Of a DNA stretch of 64,000 bases, positions 56,715-64,000 are shown one piece after another. Source of the stretch: an uncultured Clostridia bacterium (lineage in GTDB: Bacteria > Bacillota > Clostridia > Oscillospirales > Oscillospiraceae); contig CANDEH010000001.1 in the NCBI GenBank assembly GCA_947383645.1, forward strand, positions 1 through 64,000. The letters are read 5' to 3'. Below the pieces are notes generated by a model. The model was not told the DNA's origin and searched no databases. It saw only the letters and a list, made by a program, of their open reading frames with translations. The translations under genes were made by a program, and so were the position numbers. Each line of letters starts with the position of its first letter. Positions within the stretch are counted from its first letter, which is position 1.

Positions 56715-58304
56715 CTACTTTAAGAGGATGGCGCCCTCCTCAACGTGGATACTGCACCCCTCCTCCATGGTGGTAATCTCCTCGGTCAGCTTGCCGATCT
56801 GGACGTCCAGAAAGGGATACAGCTTTTCACACCGTATTTTTCCCTTGCTCTTTTTGTCCAGCGCCTGACTGGTTGTCCGCAGATCTGCTGTCAGCGCCTC
56901 CCGTTTTTCACTGTAGAGGTCCCGCTGCTCCACCAGCTGGTCCAGCAGCGCCTTCTCCCTGTCCGAGATCCGGGCGCCCTTTTTGCGCAGACTGGTAATG
57001 GAATCCCACAGCATCTCAAGGGTGGACTGCACCTTTGCCAGCTCCTCCCGGATCTGCTCCCAGGCCTCCGGGATCTGCGGGGGATAGCCCACAGAGAAGC
57101 GGCTGCGGCCCCCCGCCAGATTGCCGACGCGCAGGCACAGGATGCTGTCCCCCGCCCGGATCAGGCTGTCCACGATCATGCCGCGGCCGCTCATGACGTA
57201 GACTGTGCCGCCGCAGCGGATGGTGCTGTTGGAGATGGTTTCGGTAATCACACTGGTTCCGGCGCGGATCTCCGTCCACTCCACCACGGGGGACTGTACC
57301 TGACAGCCGGCGGAGATATAGGTCTTCCCGCTGACGCCGTAGATACCCTGCTGAACGCGGACGGTTCCGCCTGTGGAGATGACCCGCCCCTGCCCGATCT
57401 TTCCGTTGATAACAATATCGCCGGAGGCCTCTATATCGACCTCGCCGTCCACGTTTCCGCCTATATAGAGATTGCCGGAGATGTGGAGGGCGCCCTGGAA
57501 CTGTTCCAGGTCACCGTCAATAATTTTCTGTTCATGAATGCAGAACCGGTCATTCTCAATGTACAAAATCCCGTCCGCGCTGGCCATGAGGGCCTGCCCG
57601 TCCCTGTCGAGCGCGGTGTTTTCCCCCTGGGGTATGTGGGCGCTGACGGCCTGCGGGCAGGGCAGTACCTGCCCCGTCACATCCATCCCGTCTGTGCCGG
57701 CTCGCGGGTGCTGGATGAGACAGATGGCCGTCCCCTTCCGAATGGGCTGCAGCTGGACGTCCTGAGAGAAATCCACCTGACTTCCGCTCTGCACCTCCAG
57801 GCGCATATTCTTGCGGCGCTGAAAGAGCTCGGTCACCTTGCCGTCCTCCCCCGCCAGAGGAGGCTTTCCCCGCGCGACCGGGAACAGGCGGAGGTATCCA
57901 AGGGCGAATTCCCGTTGGATTTCTTCCTGTAAAATATTGTAGTTAATCCCCTCGTAGTGCAGATCCCCCAGGAACTCCTCCAGAGTTATTTCCTCTCCGC
58001 CGTTCTCCGGCGGAAGCAGGCACGCGTAGGCGCACATCCGATCCTGCGCCAGGAAAAAGCGCGCCTCCGCTCTCATGGGCTGCATCTCGTCCAGCGCCTT
58101 TTTGTTGCGGGATTTGCAGGCCGCCTTCAAGACCCAGATAAAATCATCTACGATTTTGCCGTCGTCCGGATACCGCGCCTTTACCTCTCTGCCGGCGGCA
58201 TCCAGCAGGGAAAACATCTTCCTGTAAGGAGTGGGGTGAAACGATTTTCTTTCCTGCTCGCCCGCCTCTCTTGAGACAAAACGATCAAAGATTGACACTT
58301 TCAT
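56715..58304 (-). CDS. FapA/DUF342-family protein
   Basis: 529 aa from the ATG at 58304. The middle region (about 170-400) is a right-handed beta-helix of short repeats (GALHISGNLYIGGNVDGEVDIEASGDIVINGKIGQGRVISTGGTVRVQQG..). A coiled coil follows (about 415-495, EEQIREELAKVQSTLEMLWDSITSLRKKG). FapA-type proteins in Firmicutes have been linked to polymer or cell-surface functions, without a defined activity. Its promoter is visible upstream. Confidence 0.85.
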   Translation of the reverse strand: MKVSIFDRFVSREAGEQERKSFHPTPYRKMFSLLDAAGREVKARYPDDGKIVDDFIWVLKAACKSRNKKALDEMQPMRAEARFFLAQDRMCAYACLLPPENGGEEITLEEFLGDLHYEGINYNILQEEIQREFALGYLRLFPVARGKPPLAGEDGKVTELFQRRKNMRLEVQSGSQVDFSQDVQLQPIRKGTAICLIQHPRAGTDGMDVTGQVLPCPQAVSAHIPQGENTALDRDGQALMASADGILYIENDRFCIHEQKIIDGDLEQFQGALHISGNLYIGGNVDGEVDIEASGDIVINGKIGQGRVISTGGTVRVQQGIYGVSGKTYISAGCQVQSPVVEWTEIRAGTSVITETISNSTIRCGGTVYVMSGRGMIVDSLIRAGDSILCLRVGNLAGGRSRFSVGYPPQIPEAWEQIREELAKVQSTLEMLWDSITSLRKKGARISDREKALLDQLVEQRDLYSEKREALTADLRTTSQALDKKSKGKIRCEKLYPFLDVQIGKLTEEITTMEEGCSIHVEEGAILLK

Positions 58305-58386
58305 CTCCTGCCTTTTCCTGAACCTCTCGTATGGGTGACCGCTTTCTGCAAGCCGGAACAGCCCGCTCCTGTACGTAACCGTCCAT

Positions 58387-58415
58387 ATTGTATCATTCCT
58401 ATGGAGAATTGGCAA
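58387..58415 (-). promoter_or_regulatory. Promoter of the FapA-family gene
   Basis: On the minus strand TTGCCA (58415-58410) and TACAAT (58392-58387) are 17 bp apart. Confidence 0.75.
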
Positions 58416-58537
58416 GTATTATTCCGTCTCCTCACCGGCGGATCAGGTTTGTTTCATTTCCCGCACCTGACAGGACGCTCCCATGAGCCGTCCGGAGGGA
58501 GGGCGAATCTCCAGATCCGCGCCCCGGAGGCGCAGCG

Positions 58538-58907
58538 CAGAAGCCGGGTGTCTCAGACTGTCAAAAGAGCCGGCAGAGCCGGCTGGCGGTAAGGAGGATA
58601 GTGTGAAAGGAACCCAAGAGGGGTTCCTTTCGCGTCAAGTCACCCGCCGCACCCCAAGGGCATTTCCTCGCCGCTGCGCGTCTCAGGCACAGGCGACAGA
58701 TTTCGGCTGTGGGCCGAAATCTGGTAGCCCCGGCAACTATGTTGTCGGGGCTACCCAAGAGGGGTTCCTTTCGTGTGCAATCGCCCGCCCGAAGGCGACA
58801 AATTGCGGCCATCGGCCGCAATTTGTCTCAGCTTGTCGAAAAACCCATCTGGTTTTTCGACAAGCTGAGACGCCCGGCGTCTGATTTCTATCAGAAGCCG
58901 GGCGTCT
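58538..58907. repeat. Family 1 repeat, copy D, with terminator half-copy on the left and terminator on the right
   Basis: The element spans about 58554-58867. Left end CAGACTGTCAAAAGAGCC, then the GGTAAGGAGGATAGTGTGAA block, ACAGATTTCGG, GTAGCCCCGGCAAC and CAAATTGCGGCC palindromes, and a right-end hairpin CTCAGCTTGTCGAAAAACC with complement. CAGAAGCCGGGTGTCT at 58538-58553 repeats the 3' arm of the hairpin at 58868-58907 (CAGAAGCCGGGCGTCT). Confidence 0.88.
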
Positions 58908-59063
58908 GCATAGGGCCTGTTCAGGAAGCGGCAGGATGACCGGCGGCGAAAGGGGGGTTCGCCGAGCTTTACCGGTTTTCGTGTGTCTCAGCCCATAGCG
59001 CCCTCCGGCAGCAAGAACCGCTGTTCAGGCGCCTCGCCATTTTTCAAACGCCCCCCTGAGCGC

Positions 59064-61322
59064 TCAAGTCCTCTGAATGGCCGGAGCGGCCTCTTCCTGG
59101 CGCTCCTCCGCCTGCCCCTCCTCCGCCGGAGGGGGAACCGCGGCGGCAGCTGGGGCTGCCGGCAGCGCGGCATCCTCTGCATCCGGCGGCGGGACAGTCT
59201 CCTCCGCCGGCGTCTCCGGCGAAACTGTCCCCGCTCCGCGGCGCTTTCGGGGCGGAGGCGCCTTCCGCCAGTGGAGACTGGTCTTGCCAAACAGCGGCTC
59301 GCAGACGCAGAGGATGGAGGGCATCACCGTCATACTCATCACCGCGGAGATCAGGGCCCCCCGGGCCAGCATCACGCAGATGGAGCCGATCAGGTCCACC
59401 GAGGAGACAAAGGACACGCCCAGGGTGGCGCAGAAGAGCACCAGGGCGCTGGTGATGATGGAGGCGTTGGAGGAGTTGGCGGCGATGCGGATGGCCTCCA
59501 TCCGCCCCTTGCCGCTGCGCAGCTCCTCCTGGAAGCGGGTGGTCATCAGGATGGCGTAGTCCACCGTGGCCCCCAGCTGCACGCAGCTGATGATGGTGGG
59601 GGCGATAAAGGGCACCGAGGCCCCGGTGAAGTAGGCCGCGCCCTGGTTGATGAAGATGGCCAGCTCGATGGCGGCCACCAGCACCAGGGGCACGGTGAGG
59701 GAGTGGAAGACCACCGCCACAATCAGGAAGATGGCGGCCACAGACAGGTTGTTGGCCACGGTGAAGTCCAGGTTGGTGGTCTCAATGAGGTCGTTGGTCA
59801 TGGCGGCCTCGCCGGTAATCAAGGCGTCGGGGTCCACGGCGGTGACCAGATCGTCCAGCCGGGCCAGCTGATCCGCCGCCTCGTCGGAGGCGGTGGCGAA
59901 GCTGGAGTTCACCATCATCATCTGATAGCCCCCCTGCTTGAGCATATCCTTCACCGCCTCGGGGATGAAGAAGTCGGGGATGCCGGTGCCCAGCATGGCG
60001 TGGTAGGAGAGGACGGAGGTGACGCCCTCCACGTCCCCAATGGCATTTTCCAGGGCGTTCATGTCCGTGGCGGCCACGTCGTCCCGGAGAATGATGAAGT
60101 GGGAGGAGGCCATGTCGAAGTCGTCCTTCAGCTTCTCATTGGCCACAATGGAGGGCAGGTCCTTCGGCAGGGACTCGTCCAGCTTGTAGTAGATGCCGGC
60201 GTGGTTCTGGGCGTAGAGGGCGGGGAGGAATAGCAGCAGAAACAGAACGAAGAAGAACCGCCGGTGGCGGAGAATAAAGCCGTTGGCCCGGTCAAAATCG
60301 GGCAGGAGGCTTTTGTGCTTGTGCTTTTCGATCTGCCGGTCAAAGAGCAGAATCAGCGCCGGCAACACCAGTACCACGGTGGCCACGCCCAGCACCACGC
60401 CCTTGGCCATCACAAGTCCGATGTCCCGGCCCAGGGTCAGGCGCATGGAGCACAGGGCCAGGAAGCCGGCGATGGTGGTCATACTGCTGCCGGAGAGGGA
60501 GGTGAAGGCGGCCACGACGGCCCGGGCCATGGCGTCCCGGTTGTCGTCAAAGTGTCCTTGCTCCTCCTTGTACCGGTGGTAGAGGAAGATGGAGTAGTCC
60601 ATGGACACGCCCAGCTGCAAGACCGCGGCGATGGCCTTGGTGATGTAGGAGATCTCTCCCAGGAAGATGTTGGTGCCGAAGTTGTAGAGGATGGCCATGC
60701 CGATGCCCCCCAGAAAGAGGAAGGGCAGCACCGTAGACTCCAGGGTCAGCATCATGGCCGCCAGGGCCAGAAGCACTGCCAGGCCCACGAAGACGGGCAG
60801 CTCGCTGTCCATCAGGTCCTTGGTGTCCTTCATCACCACGGAGAAGCCGGCCAGAAAGCACCGCTCGCTGCACAGCTCCCGAATGGCGTCGATGGCGTGC
60901 ATGGTCTCGTCGGAGGCCCCGGCCTTCTCGTACTGGATGATAATCATGGTGGCGTCGCCGGAGAAGAAGATATCCCGGAAGTTGGCGGGGATCATCTCCA
61001 TGGGGATCTGCACGCCCACCAAATTGCTCAGCCACACCACGCTGCTGACGCCGGGGACGGCCTTGATGTCGTTAATCAGACGGTTGGTGTAGCCGGCGGG
61101 CATCCCCTCCACCACCAGCATACTGGTGGCGGCCATGTGGAAGGGCTCCTCCAGGAGCCGCTCCCCCCGGGCCGAGCCCAGATCCTCGGGGAGATAGGAG
61201 AGAATGTCGTAGTTGACCCGGGTGGCAATGAAGCCGAGGGCCGAGGGGATCAGCAGAAGGACCGCTGTCAGCGCCACGATTTTGGGCTTTCTGCTCAGCC
61301 AATGGGCGATTTTTTCCAGCAA
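59064..61322 (-). CDS. MMPL/RND-family membrane exporter
   Basis: 752 aa, two repeats each with a large extracytoplasmic loop and about six helices. The first helix is followed by NYDILSYLPEDLGSARGERLLEE. The GGIGMAILYNFGTNIFLGEISYITKAIAAVLQLGVSMDYSIFLYHRYKEE segment carries the MMPL core, and the second half repeats it with VQLGATVDYAILMTTRFQEEL. A Pro/Glu-rich cytoplasmic tail of about 70 residues is unusual. MMPL proteins export lipids or small molecules with proton motive force; the cargo is unknown. It follows the heptad-repeat gene by 18 nt. Confidence 0.9.
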   Translation of the reverse strand: MLEKIAHWLSRKPKIVALTAVLLLIPSALGFIATRVNYDILSYLPEDLGSARGERLLEEPFHMAATSMLVVEGMPAGYTNRLINDIKAVPGVSSVVWLSNLVGVQIPMEMIPANFRDIFFSGDATMIIIQYEKAGASDETMHAIDAIRELCSERCFLAGFSVVMKDTKDLMDSELPVFVGLAVLLALAAMMLTLESTVLPFLFLGGIGMAILYNFGTNIFLGEISYITKAIAAVLQLGVSMDYSIFLYHRYKEEQGHFDDNRDAMARAVVAAFTSLSGSSMTTIAGFLALCSMRLTLGRDIGLVMAKGVVLGVATVVLVLPALILLFDRQIEKHKHKSLLPDFDRANGFILRHRRFFFVLFLLLFLPALYAQNHAGIYYKLDESLPKDLPSIVANEKLKDDFDMASSHFIILRDDVAATDMNALENAIGDVEGVTSVLSYHAMLGTGIPDFFIPEAVKDMLKQGGYQMMMVNSSFATASDEAADQLARLDDLVTAVDPDALITGEAAMTNDLIETTNLDFTVANNLSVAAIFLIVAVVFHSLTVPLVLVAAIELAIFINQGAAYFTGASVPFIAPTIISCVQLGATVDYAILMTTRFQEELRSGKGRMEAIRIAANSSNASIITSALVLFCATLGVSFVSSVDLIGSICVMLARGALISAVMSMTVMPSILCVCEPLFGKTSLHWRKAPPPRKRRGAGTVSPETPAEETVPPPDAEDAALPAAPAAAAVPPPAEEGQAEERQEEAAPAIQRT

Positions 61323-61340
61323 GCGGAATGGCCTCCTTTC

Positions 61341-63872
61341 CTACTTCTTCCTGAAAATCCCGGTGACGGCGCTCCAGAAGTCCCGGAACATCTGGGCCAC
61401 CCGGCCCCAGAAGGTGGTGGGGGCCTCCGTCTCCGCCCGGATGGTCTCCGCCTGGACCTCCTCCGCCTTGATCTCCTGAGTGCGCAGAAGGATCTGCACG
61501 CTGGCGGGGGCGGCGTTGCGCCGGGAGGTGAGGGACTGGGCCTGCGCGGTGGCGTCCATGAGCAGGAGGTTGTTCACATCGCCGGTGTACTCGCTCCAGC
61601 TGTCCTCAATGATGCCGGTGAGGGCGTCCTTGGCGCTCTTCACATCGCCCACGCTGTCGGTGCTGCGGGCGGTGCGCCGCAGGGTCTCCGCCAGACTTTG
61701 CAGGCTCTGCCGGGTACCCGCGTCCAGCTGGCTGCCCGCCTCCCGGGCCAGATTGCGGAAGGAGCCCAGGAATGTGTTGGCGTCCCCCACGGTGAGGTGC
61801 AGATCCCCCACAAGATTTTTCGTGTCCCGCAGGGTGTCCCGCAGGCCGGGCACGTGGTCGTTTACTGTGTCGTCCAGATCCTGCAGCTCGTCAAGGATTC
61901 TGTTCACCTGCGCCGTCAGGTCCTGACCCGCCGAGGAGGCGTCCCCCAGGCTGCCCATGGCCCTGCCGGCGCTGTCGATCAGACCGCCCAGGCTCCCGGT
62001 GAGGCCGCCGCTGCCCATATGGCCCAGGAGCACCGCCAGGTCGGAGAGCATCCCGGCCACCGCCTCCGTGTCGTGGTCGCCGCCCAGCTCCGAGAGGACC
62101 TTGCCGGTCTTGGCGTAGTCGGATTTGTTTTGGAGCACCGTCTCCATCTGGTCCGGCCGGGCGGTGATGTCGCTGAGCATCAGCAGAGCGGTAAAGAACG
62201 CCCCCTTGTCCATGGGCTTGTCTGTGCCGCCGCAGACGGCGGCGTAGACCTTCTCCATGGCCATCGCCTGCTGATAGGCGGCAGCGGCCTCCGCCCCCGC
62301 GCCGGCAAGCGCCTGCTTCAGAGCGGCGTCCCAATCCAGACCGGCGGCCTCCAGCTGCGCGGCGGCGCTGTTGATGGAGGAGACCACCCCGCTCATCTGT
62401 CCGAGCAGGGCCGCGGCCCCGGCGGCGTCCGCCGCCTTCTTCGAGGCGATCAGCGCCGCGATCTGGAACTGCTGAAAGCCGATGGTCTCCGCAGGGCTGC
62501 CCGCCGGATCTCTGGCCACGGCGGTCCACAGGCCGTCCAGGCTGTCCACCTGGCTGAGCACATCCCCCAGCTGCTTCTTCTGGACGGTGATGAAGCTCTT
62601 GCCGGCGTCATCGCTGAAATCCTTGTCAAGTTTTTTCAGAATTCCGCCGTTGATCCGGATATCCAGGATGGTCAGCGTCTCCGTGGCGTCCTTCAGCTTA
62701 TCCCGCAGGTTATCCAGATCCCGGCCCACGGCGGCCAGATCGCTCTCCGTGGCGCTGCCGCTGGCGCGGATGCGGCGCAGATCGTCCCGCAGGTCCTCCA
62801 GGCAGCCGCTCACCTCGTCTAAATCCCCCTGCAAGTCCACCGCCGCGTCGGTGAGGTCCTTCAGCGAGCCGTTCAGATCCACCACGGCGCCGTCCGCGTC
62901 CTCCAGATGGCCGGGGAGGAGCCCCAGGGACCCCTCCAGCGCCGCCAGGTCCTCCCGGAGCCGGTCGCCGTCGGCATAGACCGGATCCTTGCCGCCGGAA
63001 ATGGTGTCCCGGGCCTGATCCAGCTGATCCAGGCCGTCGGCGGTGTCCCGCAGGCTGCCGCCCAGATCCCCCATGGAGTCCAGGAGGGTGTCAAAGCTGT
63101 CGGAGAGCTTGTTGTAGTCCTCCTCCAGCTCATCCTTGCGCTGACTGAGCTTGGCGACCTCCTCCAGCTGCGCCAGCGTGGCGGGGACCATCAGAAAGGT
63201 CATGCCGCCGAAGGAGAAGCTGTCGCTGCCCACCCGGATGGAGAAGTGCTGCTCCTCCCCGGGCAGGACGACAAAGAGCACCGCCCGCAGGTTGCCCACC
63301 AGCTGCACCTGGGCCCCGGGGGCCTCCAGGGAGAGGATGTCGTCCTGGTTAAACACCGCCATGGCCTCCAGGGTGTAGTTGTTCTTCGCGTAGTCGCTGG
63401 CGGCGTCGCTGGGGAGGATATCCAGCCGGATCTCCACCACGCCGGTCTTTCCCGCCAGATCCTCCGCCCTGGCGGGCACGCCGTTGAGGGTGTAGGAGAC
63501 GGCTATGGTCCAGGGGAGGGCCGCAAAGGGCTCCGCGGTTTTGCCCTCGAAGTAGAAGCGGGCGGGGGCGTCGTCAAAGCGGAACACGGTGGAGGTGGCG
63601 CTGCGCGCGGGAACGGTGCCGTCGGTGAGGTTCACCACCTCGTCGTAGGTCCCGTAGTCGGTGATAGCGCCGGCGCCGTTGAGGGTGTAGCTCTTCACCA
63701 CGCTGCCCTGGGTCAGATTTCCGTAGTAGTCCAGGGTGGCGTAGTAGGCTTCGTCGCAGGTGGGCGTCACCCGGTCGCCGATGGGCTCCGCCATGACCGG
63801 CGAGGCGGAGACGGCGGCTGTCAGAGCCAGGGCGGCGGCGGTGAGGCGGCGAAGCATGGAGGTGGGTTTCAT
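61341..63872 (-). CDS. Secreted heptad-repeat protein paired with the MMPL exporter
   Basis: 843 aa from the ATG at 63872 (an alternative ATG 12 nt upstream abuts the ribosome-binding site). Signal peptide (about 1-28), a beta-rich N-terminal domain, then long helical coil regions with L-x-x-L heptads (LRDTADGLDQL, LEGSLGLLPGHLEDADG, LDDTVNDHVPGLRDTLRDTKNLVGDLH). The C-terminus is amphipathic (WGRVAQMFRDFWSAVTGIF). It resembles the soluble coil parts of YhgE/Pip-like proteins. With the exporter it may form an envelope-spanning export or polymer-assembly unit. Upstream sequence to 64000 shows no gene. Confidence 0.75.
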   Translation of the reverse strand: MKPTSMLRRLTAAALALTAAVSASPVMAEPIGDRVTPTCDEAYYATLDYYGNLTQGSVVKSYTLNGAGAITDYGTYDEVVNLTDGTVPARSATSTVFRFDDAPARFYFEGKTAEPFAALPWTIAVSYTLNGVPARAEDLAGKTGVVEIRLDILPSDAASDYAKNNYTLEAMAVFNQDDILSLEAPGAQVQLVGNLRAVLFVVLPGEEQHFSIRVGSDSFSFGGMTFLMVPATLAQLEEVAKLSQRKDELEEDYNKLSDSFDTLLDSMGDLGGSLRDTADGLDQLDQARDTISGGKDPVYADGDRLREDLAALEGSLGLLPGHLEDADGAVVDLNGSLKDLTDAAVDLQGDLDEVSGCLEDLRDDLRRIRASGSATESDLAAVGRDLDNLRDKLKDATETLTILDIRINGGILKKLDKDFSDDAGKSFITVQKKQLGDVLSQVDSLDGLWTAVARDPAGSPAETIGFQQFQIAALIASKKAADAAGAAALLGQMSGVVSSINSAAAQLEAAGLDWDAALKQALAGAGAEAAAAYQQAMAMEKVYAAVCGGTDKPMDKGAFFTALLMLSDITARPDQMETVLQNKSDYAKTGKVLSELGGDHDTEAVAGMLSDLAVLLGHMGSGGLTGSLGGLIDSAGRAMGSLGDASSAGQDLTAQVNRILDELQDLDDTVNDHVPGLRDTLRDTKNLVGDLHLTVGDANTFLGSFRNLAREAGSQLDAGTRQSLQSLAETLRRTARSTDSVGDVKSAKDALTGIIEDSWSEYTGDVNNLLLMDATAQAQSLTSRRNAAPASVQILLRTQEIKAEEVQAETIRAETEAPTTFWGRVAQMFRDFWSAVTGIFRKK

Positions 63873-64000
63873 GGGAAAACTCATTCCTTTCTGAAAAATA
63901 AGTCAGGGCCCGTTCTATAGGCCCGAACGCACGGTCTGCTGAAAAAATCACATCGGCTGCTGCGTCAGGGGAGCGCCGAATCAATCGACACACACGTCTT

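Noticed and set aside
58601..58884. Open frames through family 1 repeats as protein genes
   Set aside because: The frames consist of palindromic repeat modules, differ in length and frame between copies, and show no conserved domain beyond the short VKGTQEGFLSR stretch.

Overview
The window looks like a chromosomal segment of a GC-rich, spore-forming Clostridia member. Three things suggest this: a spoIIGA-sigE pair, a Firmicutes-style dcw (division and cell wall) cluster containing a PASTA-domain transpeptidase and a meso-DAP-type MurE, and strong sigma-A-like promoters (TTGNNN-17-TATAAT). The GC-rich coding style, the many gut-Clostridia hypothetical families and the intergenic repeats point to the Oscillospiraceae (Flavonifractor/Pseudoflavonifractor-like). 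The taxon is an inference. I see no rRNA, tRNA, CRISPR array, prophage or complete transposase gene.

Layout. 1-2.1 kb: a BlaI-type repressor with an M56-M23 fusion metallopeptidase behind a three-site operator. 2.1-2.8 kb: a flavin-type nitroreductase-like protein behind a structured leader. 3-7.1 kb: a minimal type IV pilus/type II secretion-like operon (PilC-like, four pilin-like proteins, PilT-like ATPase). 7.5-19.1 kb: housekeeping and accessory genes, including rarA, an S1-domain protein, DUF951 with a 31-aa membrane protein, a three-gene hypothetical cluster, TraX, nth-DUF3795, a thioesterase, an exo/endonuclease-phosphatase protein, dhaK-dhaL and a Fe-S protein. 19.5-21 kb: spoIIGA-sigE. 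21.5-24.3 kb: a ytr-like GntR/ABC operon and a tiny zinc ribbon. 24.4-27.9 kb: an acetyltransferase, a DUF2284-UDG pair, a CmpB-like membrane protein and a lipase. 28.2-42.3 kb: the dcw cluster on the minus strand (mraZ, rsmH, ftsL, spoVD/ftsI, murE, mraY, ftsW, murG, murA, ftsQ, ftsZ), without murF, murD, murC or ftsA. 44.4-49.8 kb: a branched-chain amino-acid ABC operon (substrate-binding protein, livH, livM, livG, livF) with a 440-nt leader. 50-64 kb: ldh, a second TraX, ruvX, an XRE regulator, an SLH surface protein, DUF2284, FapA and an MMPL exporter with a heptad-repeat partner.

The most unusual content is intergenic. Family 1 elements (copies near 1-205, 19144-19314, 21055-21369 and 58554-58867) sit between duplicated copies of intrinsic terminators and have imperfect terminal inverted repeats. 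Family 2 elements (30421-30640, 30660-30912, 34800-34995, 49787-49985) are strings of hairpins whose stems differ between copies with matching changes in both arms, and two of them supply the 3' ends of mraY and murA. Heptanucleotide tracts supply the stop codons of murG and a DUF2284 gene. A MITE-like element occurs as one intact copy and two fragments. A hairpin family follows several stop codons.
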